Shown: positions 1 to 5,251 of the stretch, piece after piece
Layout: every line of letters starts with the position of its first letter
Position numbering within the stretch: the first letter of the stretch is position 1
Source of the DNA: an uncultured Desulfovibrionaceae bacterium
GTDB lineage: Bacteria; Desulfobacterota; Desulfovibrionia; Desulfovibrionales; Desulfovibrionaceae
Length of the DNA stretch: 5,251 nt
Direction: 5' to 3'
Assembly (NCBI GenBank): GCA_947074125.1
Contig: CAMTOM010000131.1
Coordinates: 1 to 5,251 of the forward strand
Position numbers and translations under genes: made by a program
Notes under the pieces: model-generated
Seen by the model: only the letters and a program-made list of their open reading frames with translations
What the model was told of the DNA's origin: nothing
The model's database searches: none

Positions 1-925
1 GAACCTGCTTGCCTATAATAGTGGCGTCATTGTTGTACACGACACCTTAAAAGGACATGGAAGCTTTACTGCCAAACTGTACAACCTCACAACACGCTAC
101 TTCATGCATACCCTTTCGCCTGATCAGTGCATACTCAACCTCTTTATCCTGACAGAAGGCCTTCTGATCTCGCCGCTACCACGTCGTTTAAACCACATGG
201 TTGTTTTCCCGCACTATGCCTCATCTGCGATCATCCATTTTGTTGGTTCCCGAAAAATATGGAGTCATGCGGTTATTCATACGCTCTTTCCTGAATGGGA
301 AAAGAATAATGCTCTCTGGAAAAAATTGGGTGGTTCTCAATTTACCGGAGTAATACGTTTTCGCGACTACTGTCCTGAAGGGCGTGTACGCCTGGTCACG
401 CAAATGGAAAATATGGCGTTCTGGGAGCCTCTTTACAGCGCCTTTATACAGCATATCCCCCTTCTTCTTCGTCCCAGCGCCTTTTTGACCTTGCGTTATT
501 TTCAACTTTTCCTGCCTGGCATCAATAAAAATATCCATTATGAACTCGCCAAAGGCGCTCCTGTTACTGTTGCCCTGCATTGCGAGCTGACTTCACATCG
601 TGAACTTTTCCGCACGTTCCTGCACAGCCTGCCAACGCAGATAGACGGTCTGCACTTTGAGTTCAAAGAAAGCAGTGGTAACTATATTTTTCAAACAAGC
701 TGCGCGCCCACTGCCAAAGCTATCGCTACAGCACTGACAACACTTACCCTGCATACCTATCCTCAAATCTATGCCATTTTCGGGAAAATACCTCCTGAAG
801 CCACTATTCCCAATCAAAAGACGAAGCAACGCACAAGTATTGTCATCAAACCGCCACAATCGCCACACCCTGAGGACAGTACCTCACTTTCCTCTTCCAG
901 TACCTGCCCTCTTCAGTCGTCCTGA
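1..925 (+). CDS. GT8-like glycosyltransferase, 3' part only (5' end outside window)
   Basis: The reading frame is open from base 2 with no start in view, so this is the last 307 residues of a longer protein. Numbering from the first complete codon, residues 5-8 (YNSG) followed by a hydrophobic strand, then D41-Q42 and N46, resemble the 'NSG...DQ..lN' block of glycosyltransferase family 8 (LPS glucosyl/galactosyltransferases, glycogenin type). I77-F80 (IIHF) followed by G-S-R-K-I-W matches the family's 'iIHF.g..KPW' motif, whose His helps bind the metal. The DxD motif expected earlier is outside the window. About 200 residues after this motif are not recognised. The last 30 residues are rich in Ser, Pro and Thr and probably disordered. 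It likely transfers a hexose from a nucleotide sugar to a surface glycan on the cytoplasmic face of the membrane. The next gene starts 14 bases downstream, which suggests co-transcription. Donor and acceptor cannot be told. Confidence 0.72.
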   Translation, partial: NLLAYNSGVIVVHDTLKGHGSFTAKLYNLTTRYFMHTLSPDQCILNLFILTEGLLISPLPRRLNHMVVFPHYASSAIIHFVGSRKIWSHAVIHTLFPEWEKNNALWKKLGGSQFTGVIRFRDYCPEGRVRLVTQMENMAFWEPLYSAFIQHIPLLLRPSAFLTLRYFQLFLPGINKNIHYELAKGAPVTVALHCELTSHRELFRTFLHSLPTQIDGLHFEFKESSGNYIFQTSCAPTAKAIATALTTLTLHTYPQIYAIFGKIPPEATIPNQKTKQRTSIVIKPPQSPHPEDSTSLSSSSTCPLQSS

Positions 926-928
926 CTC

Positions 929-933
929 AGGAG
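929..933 (+). promoter_or_regulatory. Shine-Dalgarno site of the aldolase gene
   Basis: AGGAG lies 6 bases before the ATG at 940, in the 14-base gap after the glycosyltransferase stop. It is the best ribosome binding site in the window and fixes the aldolase start. Confidence 0.8.
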
Positions 934-939
934 CATACT

Positions 940-1761
940 ATGACGCCTGTTCAGCAACTTCGCCAGCGTATCCAGACAAAGCAAGCCAGCATAGGAAGCT
1001 GGCTTCAGATACCCTCACCCGATGTTGCCGAAATCATGGCTCAGGCAGGTTACGAGTGGATATGTGTCGATATGGAACATGGTGCGTTCGCGCCTGCAAC
1101 ACTTCCTGACATTTTTCGCGCCATCACCTGTGGCGGCGCCTTGCCCTTTGTCCGTGTGCCCAATCTTGAGGCGGCATCTATTAAAAGTGCTTTGGATGCT
1201 GGAGCACAAGGCATTATTTTCCCCATGATCAAAAATGCGGCACAATTGGAACAGGCCATTGCTTTCAGTCGCTATCCCTCCTCAGAAAAAAACGAAGGAC
1301 AAGCTGAAGGATTGCGCGGTGTGGGCTATTCACGCGCCAACGCTTTCGGGCAGCATTTCGCTTCCTATCTGCACAATGACTCCGAAGCAATTATTCGTAT
1401 TGCCCAGATCGAACATGCTCAAGCGCTTTCTGATCTGGAAAAGATACTCGCCTGCCCCTTTCTGGACGGTATTTTCATAGGCCCTTATGACCTCTCTGCA
1501 TCATTGGGCTGTACAGGCAACTTTAGCCACCCAGACTTTATTGCCGCCATACAGCACATCGAGGCATGCTGCCTTAAAAGCTCTCTATCTCTTGGCGCAC
1601 ACATTGTGCATCCCAATGTGGAGCTGCTCAAAGAACACATTACACGAGGTTACTGCTTTTTGGCATATGGCACGGATGCTGTCTTTCTTTGGAATAATGC
1701 CACATGCCCCACTCTTGATAGCGTACAGAAGGACACAGCAAACAAGGATATTATCCCATGA
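940..1761 (+). CDS. HpcH/HpaI-family (class II) 2-oxo-acid aldolase
   Basis: A 273-residue protein of the HpcH/HpaI aldolase / citrate lyase beta superfamily, a TIM-barrel enzyme that reversibly joins pyruvate or a related 2-oxo acid to an aldehyde using a divalent metal. The family's active-site signatures are all visible: D44-M-E-H47 (catalytic His), F-V-R72-V-P (substrate-binding Arg), G-A-Q-G-I-I-F-P at 88-95, R126-G-V-G, Q157-E158 (metal-binding Glu) and G181-P-Y-D184-L-S (metal-binding Asp). Length is close to the usual 250-270. The segment between Y112-P113 and R126 seems about 8 residues longer than in typical members. The ATG at 940 has a strong AGGAG. The stop overlaps the epimerase start as ATGA. 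In aromatic catabolism relatives cleave 4-hydroxy-2-oxoheptanedioate. Beside a CMP-sugar synthetase a role in making a 3-deoxy-ulosonic acid is more likely, but this is inferred. The family assignment is firm; the substrate is unknown. Confidence 0.92.
   Translation: MTPVQQLRQRIQTKQASIGSWLQIPSPDVAEIMAQAGYEWICVDMEHGAFAPATLPDIFRAITCGGALPFVRVPNLEAASIKSALDAGAQGIIFPMIKNAAQLEQAIAFSRYPSSEKNEGQAEGLRGVGYSRANAFGQHFASYLHNDSEAIIRIAQIEHAQALSDLEKILACPFLDGIFIGPYDLSASLGCTGNFSHPDFIAAIQHIEACCLKSSLSLGAHIVHPNVELLKEHITRGYCFLAYGTDAVFLWNNATCPTLDSVQKDTANKDIIP
1744..1748 (+). promoter_or_regulatory. Shine-Dalgarno site of the epimerase gene
   Basis: AAGGA lies 9 bases before the ATG at 1758, inside the end of the aldolase gene. 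Together with the ATGA overlap it points to translational coupling of the two genes. Confidence 0.6.
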
Positions 1762-2645
1762 ACATCACAGTTTTTGGCGGCTCCGGTTTCATGGGATCAC
1801 ATCTTTGTGATGCGCTGACAAAAGCAGGGCATGACGTCACTATTGCCGACATTATTCAATCTCCCTGGCTTTTGCCTGAACAGCACATGTGTACAGGCGA
1901 CATCACCGATGCTGCCTTTGTACAAAAAGCGATTCAGAATTCTGAGGCTGTCTACAATCTTGCGGGCATTGCTGATATTGCCGAAGCCAATACCCACCCA
2001 GAAGACAGTGCCCGTATCAATATTCTTGGCAATCTCAATGTACTTGAGGCGTGCCGCAAAGCACAGGTGAAACGCTATATTTTTGCCAGTTCTCTTTATG
2101 TGCATGGCATTTCAGGCGGTTTTTACCGAGTGAGCAAACAGGCCTGTGAACTCTATATTGAAGAATACCGCAGACAATACGGGCTTTCCTGTGCCATTGT
2201 CCGTTATGGCTCACTCTATGGCTCACGCGCCAACACCACCAATGCCATCTATCGCTTTATCAGCGAAGCACTCACAACACAGGAAATCACCTATTATGGC
2301 ACACCTGAGGCACAGCGGGAATAAATCCATGTACAGGATGCTGCCACCGCAAGCCTGCGCTTTCTGGATGAAAATTTTGATGACCGCCCCTGTACCATTA
2401 CGGGCAGCCAGCATCTGCGCATATCTGACCTTTTCCGCATGATGAGTGAAATATTGGGAAAAGAACTCACCATCCACTACAAACATGACCCCCTCAGTGG
2501 ACACTATGAAATAACCCCCTATGCTTTCAGACCACAACTGGAATGCAGGCTCATTTCTCCCAGCAGTGTCGATCTGGGACAGGGGCTTCTCTCAATCATG
2601 CACGAAGTGTATGAGCAAAACACAGCAAACTCTGTTACCCTGTAA
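1758..2645 (+). pseudogene. NAD-dependent epimerase/dehydratase (extended SDR), interrupted by an in-frame TAA
   Basis: The frame encodes an extended short-chain dehydrogenase of 295 codons plus the terminal stop, with one internal TAA at codon 189 (2322-2324). Before it are the Rossmann motif G7-G-S-G-F-M-G13, D49 in the 'GDI.D' segment, N67-L-A-G, the active-site S111/S112 followed by Y-V-H-G, and catalytic Y123-x-x-x-K127, then R149-Y-G-S-L-Y-G. After it the same frame reads I-H-V-Q-D-A-A, T-G-S-Q, and H-Y-E-I-T-P-Y followed by V-D-L-G-Q-G, which are C-terminal features of sugar-nucleotide epimerases of this type. Residues just before the stop are Q-R-E, so the stop replaces the Tyr of the family's R-E-Y-I-H-V motif. 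The truncated product (188 residues) would keep the cofactor fold and catalytic residues but lose most of the substrate domain, so it is probably inactive. Such enzymes epimerise, dehydrate or oxidise sugars, usually nucleotide-bound. The start is set by the ATGA overlap and AAGGA. The exact reaction is unknown. Confidence 0.88.
2322..2324 (+). other. Premature TAA stop inside the epimerase frame
   Basis: Codon 189 of the epimerase frame is TAA, between GAA (Glu) and ATC-CAT-GTA (Ile-His-Val). The frame is unshifted on either side and there is no homopolymer next to it, so a substitution of TAT or TAC fits better than an indel. Confidence 0.9.
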
Positions 2646-2691
2646 TATCCCCCACACCAACAGCTATACACACTTGTTACACACATATATT

Positions 2692-3501
2692 ATGCACGCT
2701 ATCGCTATCATTCCTGCCCGCATGGGCTCCTCGCGTTTTCCTGGCAAACCTCTGGCAGACATTCATGGTATGCCCATGATTGGGCATGTTGCCTTGCGTA
2801 CGGCACTGGCAGCAGAACTGACCGCCGTTTGTGTGGCAACTTGTGATACTGTCATTGCAGACTATTGCGAACGTATAGGGATTCCCGCCATTATGACCGG
2901 TACGCATCACGAGCGCTGTACCACGCGCTGTGCTGAAGCATTGCCACAGATTGAGGCGCTCTGCGGTCACAAGGCAGATATTGTCGTTATGGTGCAGGGT
3001 GATGAACCCATGATTACGCCTGAGATGATCAGCGCCTCTCTCGCTCCTTTTGCCACAGACCCTACAGTCAATATTGTCAATCTTATGGCATACATAACAA
3101 CAATTACTGACTTTGATGACCCTAATGAAGTTAAAGTCATCACCGATTTGCATAATAATGCACTCTATTTTTCCCGTGAAGCCATTCCCTCACGGAAGAA
3201 AGGGGTTCCAGAAGTTCCCATGCGCAAACAAGTTTGCGTTATCCCCTTTCGGAGAGATTACCTCCTGCACTTCAATGAACTGCCGGAAACACCTTTAGAG
3301 CGCATCGAATCCATAGACATGCTGCGCTTGCTAGAGCATGGAGAAAAAGTGCATATGGTACCCACTGCCCATACAACACAAAGCGTTGATACCCCCACAG
3401 ACCTTGCAAGGGTACGAGAACTCATGCGCAATGACCCTCTTATGGCACGCTATCATAGCACTTCTTTTTCCCACAAAGAGCAGGCAGAAACACCATTATG
3501 A
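2692..3501 (+). CDS. KdsB-like cytidylyltransferase (CMP-sugar synthetase)
   Basis: A 269-residue enzyme of the KdsB/NeuA nucleotidyltransferase type, which joins CMP from CTP to the anomeric hydroxyl of a 2-ulosonic acid. KdsB signatures run in order: I6-I-P-A-R10 with G18-K-P-L (CTP binding), P28-M-I-G-H-V, Q102-G-D104-E-P (Mg-binding Asp), N145-E-V-K-V then A157-L-Y-F-S-R, P201-L-E-R-I-E, and S231-V-D233-T-P (second Mg Asp). It differs from E. coli KdsB in two places: the S-G-T-E-R stretch reads R75-C-T-T-R79, and the 'H-L-G-I-Y' strand reads Q180-V-C-V-I. It also has about 24 extra C-terminal residues. The ATG at 2692 puts the P-loop 5 residues in, as in KdsB; the frame is open further upstream but that part is not KdsB-like. 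No Shine-Dalgarno site is visible. It follows the epimerase by 46 bases and overlaps the next gene as ATGA. The sugar could be Kdo or, more likely, a relative. Confidence 0.88.
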   Translation: MHAIAIIPARMGSSRFPGKPLADIHGMPMIGHVALRTALAAELTAVCVATCDTVIADYCERIGIPAIMTGTHHERCTTRCAEALPQIEALCGHKADIVVMVQGDEPMITPEMISASLAPFATDPTVNIVNLMAYITTITDFDDPNEVKVITDLHNNALYFSREAIPSRKKGVPEVPMRKQVCVIPFRRDYLLHFNELPETPLERIESIDMLRLLEHGEKVHMVPTAHTTQSVDTPTDLARVRELMRNDPLMARYHSTSFSHKEQAETPL

Positions 3502-4424
3502 AAATCGCAATCACCACAACATCTTTCGCTCAATTCAGTAAAGAACCGCTGGAGAGGCTTACTGCTGCCGGATATGATATTGTGTATAATTCCTGTCAAC
3601 GCAAGCTCACAGAAGACGAATGTGTGACACTGCTTGATGGCTGTATTGGTGTCATTGCAGGGACAGAATCATATAATGCCTCTGTTCTGAACGCACTTCC
3701 CGCACTTAAGGTCATATCCCGATGCGGTACCGGAACAGATGCTATTGACATGCCTGCCGCACACAAACACAATATTCAGGTTCTGCGCACGCCAGATGCC
3801 CCCACACAGGCTGTTGCGGAACTCACCTTGGGGCTTATGCTTGCCCTGCTGCGTCATGTCTGCACACTGAACAATGCGACACACACGGGCGTATGGCACA
3901 AACACATGGGGGGCTTGCTGCAGGGAAAGACCGTCGGCATTATTGGGCTTGGTCGTATAGGTACTGCGGTTGCACACTTATGTACTGCTTTTGGTGCGCA
4001 TGTTGTCGGCAATGACCCTGCATTGCAGCAGGCACCCTGGCCTCTGCTCCCGCTTTCTCAGCTCCTTTCCACATCGTTACTGGTAAGCTTGCACTGTCCG
4101 GCACTTCCTGGCGGTATTCCCCTCTTGGAACGCAAAGAACTTGCCATGCTCCCCCCTCATGCCTTTTTGCTTAATCTGGCACGGGGAGGCCTTGTTGATG
4201 AAGAGGCCTTATACGAAGCATTGCAAACAAAACAACTGGCGGGAGCAGCGCTGGATGCTTTTTCCAAGGAACCGTACACAGGAGCTTTGTGCGGCATGAG
4301 CAATGTTATTCTCACGCCCCATTGCGCCTCATACGCCACAGAGAGTCGTATCCGCATGGAAACAGAAGCTGTAGAAAATCTGCTTGCGGCACTACAGCCA
4401 CAAAAACCTATTCCTGTAGAGTAA
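3498..4424 (+). CDS. D-isomer-specific 2-hydroxyacid dehydrogenase (SerA-like, no ACT domain)
   Basis: A 308-residue NAD-dependent 2-hydroxyacid dehydrogenase, interconverting a D-2-hydroxy acid and its 2-oxo acid. The N-terminal catalytic half has R75-C-G-T-G-T-D81-A-I-D and V106-A-E-L-T. The nucleotide-binding core is G148-I-I-G-L-G-R-I-G-T with an Asp (D173) at the end of the second strand, favouring NAD over NADP. The catalytic triad is present: R229 in N-L-A-R-G-G, E258 in the S-K-E-P stretch, and H275 in T-P-H-C-A-S. The R-to-E spacing of 29 equals that of E. coli PGDH. It resembles 3-phosphoglycerate dehydrogenase most but lacks the C-terminal ACT regulatory domain, so it is shorter than housekeeping SerA. 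Its place between a cytidylyltransferase and a phosphatase suggests a sugar-acid role and not serine synthesis; that is inference. The start overlaps the upstream stop (ATGA), with only a weak AGG 13 bases before it, implying coupling. Confidence 0.9.
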   Translation: MKIAITTTSFAQFSKEPLERLTAAGYDIVYNSCQRKLTEDECVTLLDGCIGVIAGTESYNASVLNALPALKVISRCGTGTDAIDMPAAHKHNIQVLRTPDAPTQAVAELTLGLMLALLRHVCTLNNATHTGVWHKHMGGLLQGKTVGIIGLGRIGTAVAHLCTAFGAHVVGNDPALQQAPWPLLPLSQLLSTSLLVSLHCPALPGGIPLLERKELAMLPPHAFLLNLARGGLVDEEALYEALQTKQLAGAALDAFSKEPYTGALCGMSNVILTPHCASYATESRIRMETEAVENLLAALQPQKPIPVE

Positions 4425-4427
4425 TAT

Positions 4428-5072
4428 ATGCCTATTTCCTGTCTTGTTTTTGACTGTGATGGTGTTTTGCTTGAAAGTGTTGATGTAAAAACCAGGGCTT
4501 TTGCCCGCCTGACAGAGCCTTATGGCATCGAGGCGCAAGAGCGCATGGTACTTTATCATACCTGTCATGGAGGACAGTCACGCACTATCAAGTTTGCCTG
4601 GTTTTTCCGTGAAGTTCTGGAACGCGAAATCACAGCTCAGGAAATGGATATCTGGAGTTTGCGCTTCAGTACGTATACATATGAAGAGGTATGCCGCTGC
4701 CCCATGATTGCTGGCGCGCAGGAAGCACTGCGACAATGGCATGGCCAGCTACCGATGTATGTTTGTTCTGGAACGCCACATGATGAGCTGCGAAAAATCC
4801 TTGCTGATCGCAACCTCACTCACTATTTCACTGACATTTATGGAACTCCCCCAGCAAAAGACCAGCTCCTTGCTGCAATCGCACGCTCTGTCTCCTGCCC
4901 CTCCGAGGAAATTCTTATGGTAGGGGACTCCCCCACAGACCGCATGGCTGCTGAATACGCTGCCACGGCATTTTATGGTGTCGGACCACTCATGCGCGCA
5001 GATTCAGACAAGTGGGGTATGGATCTGACAGGGCTATCAGACTGGATACAGCGCCAGAATGCTCATAGCTGA
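4428..5072 (+). CDS. HAD-superfamily phosphatase
   Basis: A 214-residue haloacid dehalogenase-type hydrolase. Motif I is F8-D9-C-D11-G-V (D9 the nucleophile, D11 the acid/base), motif II is S114-G-T, motif III is K144 after G-T-P-P-A, and motif IV is V165-G-D167-S with D171. The stretch between motifs I and II (roughly 20-90) is a helical cap, as in beta-phosphoglucomutase/phosphoglycolate phosphatase relatives; the early S17-V-D-V-K-T-R-A-F and H47-G-G-Q-S-R look specific to a subgroup. It probably removes phosphate from a sugar-acid phosphate, much as KdsC does in Kdo synthesis, although KdsC itself is a capless HAD of another type. The gene starts 3 bases after the dehydrogenase stop, with a weak TAGAG 6 bases before the ATG. 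Its last 10 bases overlap the convergent exonuclease gene. No mutase-specific feature can be told, so phosphatase is preferred but not proven. Confidence 0.88.
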   Translation: MPISCLVFDCDGVLLESVDVKTRAFARLTEPYGIEAQERMVLYHTCHGGQSRTIKFAWFFREVLEREITAQEMDIWSLRFSTYTYEEVCRCPMIAGAQEALRQWHGQLPMYVCSGTPHDELRKILADRNLTHYFTDIYGTPPAKDQLLAAIARSVSCPSEEILMVGDSPTDRMAAEYAATAFYGVGPLMRADSDKWGMDLTGLSDWIQRQNAHS

Positions 5073-5251
5073 AGCGCAAGCCCTACAGGGCAATGGTCTG
5101 ACCCGTATACATCAGATTCAATCCAGGCATCATGTACATGCGCTGCAAGCTCAGCAGAAACAAAGAAATAATCCAGTCGCCATCCCACATTTTTGGTGCG
5201 GGATTTTGCTTTATACGACCACCAGGAATACCTGTCCGCAACATCACCATG
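5063..5251 (-). CDS. xthA: Exodeoxyribonuclease III, C-terminal part (5' end outside window)
   Basis: Reading the - strand inward from 5251 gives 62 codons and a TGA (complement of 5063-5065) that match the C-terminus of exonuclease III/AP endonuclease. Numbering within the fragment: Y8-S-W-W-S-Y, N21-V-G-W-R-L-D27-Y (the 'WRIDY' motif, with an active-site Asp equivalent to D229 of E. coli XthA), and G50-S-D52-H53-C-P (equivalent to D258/H259, the catalytic His). The W-W-S-Y and G-S-D-H-C-P forms resemble the ExoA type of many bacteria more than E. coli XthA. The enzyme cleaves DNA at abasic sites and degrades 3' ends in base excision repair. It is a housekeeping gene, unrelated to the carbohydrate genes, and marks the right edge of that cluster. 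Codon structure is intact throughout. Confidence 0.92.
   Translation of the reverse strand, partial: HGDVADRYSWWSYKAKSRTKNVGWRLDYFFVSAELAAHVHDAWIESDVYGSDHCPVGLALQL

Noticed and set aside
221..580. A 119-codon open frame on the - strand
   Set aside because: It is antisense to the glycosyltransferase over conserved motifs, and its composition looks like a shadow frame.
2322..2324. Recoding of the TAA as an amino acid
   Set aside because: TAA is not used for selenocysteine or pyrrolysine, all other + strand genes here avoid internal stops, and two of them, the glycosyltransferase and the phosphatase, end in TGA, so no altered code is indicated.
2439..2645. A separate small gene starting at the ATG-ATG at 2439
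   Set aside because: It is in the same frame as the epimerase, the frame is open back to the TAA at 2322, the codons in between continue the family (I-H-V-Q-D-A-A), and there is no ribosome binding site before 2439.
2521..2691. N-terminal extension of the cytidylyltransferase from the ATG at 2521
   Set aside because: The 57 extra residues overlap the epimerase 3' end in another frame, are not KdsB-like, and KdsB proteins begin a few residues before I-I-P-A-R.
2674..2691. Promoter made of TTGTTA and TATATT before the cytidylyltransferase
   Set aside because: The two boxes are only 6 bases apart, and no -35-like box sits at about 17 bases from the TATATT.
2677..3153. A 158-codon open frame on the - strand
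   Set aside because: It lies antisense to the well-supported cytidylyltransferase, is Cys/His-rich as antisense shadows often are, and matches no family I recognise.
5080..5091. Inverted repeat GCCCTACAGGGC as a terminator
   Set aside because: The stem is only 4-5 pairs with a tiny loop, there is no T run on either side, and it lies inside the exonuclease III coding region.

Overview
The window is a compact, almost gap-free stretch of a surface-carbohydrate locus, probably from a Gram-negative bacterium. The KdsB-like nucleotidyltransferase, the family 8 type glycosyltransferase and the ExoA-type exonuclease III all fit that. Base composition looks close to half G+C. The residue patterns faintly recall Desulfovibrio-type deltaproteobacteria, but nothing here fixes the taxonomy. 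Six genes or gene remnants lie on the + strand and one gene enters from the right on the - strand. No RNA genes, insertion sequences, CRISPR arrays or stretches over 300 bases without a gene were seen.

Layout: positions 1-925 hold the 3' part of a GT8-like glycosyltransferase. Then, from 940 to 5072, comes a tightly packed five-gene set: an HpcH/HpaI-type aldolase (940-1761), an extended-SDR NAD-dependent epimerase/dehydratase (1758-2645) broken by one in-frame TAA at 2322-2324, a KdsB-like CMP-sugar synthetase (2692-3501), a short SerA-like D-2-hydroxyacid dehydrogenase (3498-4424) and a HAD phosphatase (4428-5072). Two junctions are ATGA stop/start overlaps and one gap is only 3 bases, so the set is very probably one transcript. 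The 3' end of an exonuclease III gene (5063-5251, - strand) converges on it, overlaps the last gene by 10 bases and marks the right edge of the locus.

How the genes may work together (inference): an aldolase using pyruvate or a related 2-oxo acid, a sugar-type SDR, a 2-hydroxyacid dehydrogenase, a phosphatase and a CMP-transferase of the Kdo type suggest synthesis and activation of a 3-deoxy-2-ulosonic acid (a Kdo-like or related acidic sugar) for a surface glycan. The route would use an aldolase in place of the usual PEP-dependent synthase. The cytidylyltransferase departs from E. coli KdsB in two otherwise conserved segments, so its substrate may not be Kdo itself.

The most striking feature is the stop codon in the epimerase. 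The reading frame continues in the same frame for another 107 codons that clearly belong to the same protein, and the TAA sits exactly where this family has the Tyr of an R-E-Y-I-H-V motif. A one-base change (TAT or TAC to TAA) explains it: a recent inactivating mutation, a population variant, a sequence error or, less likely, readthrough.
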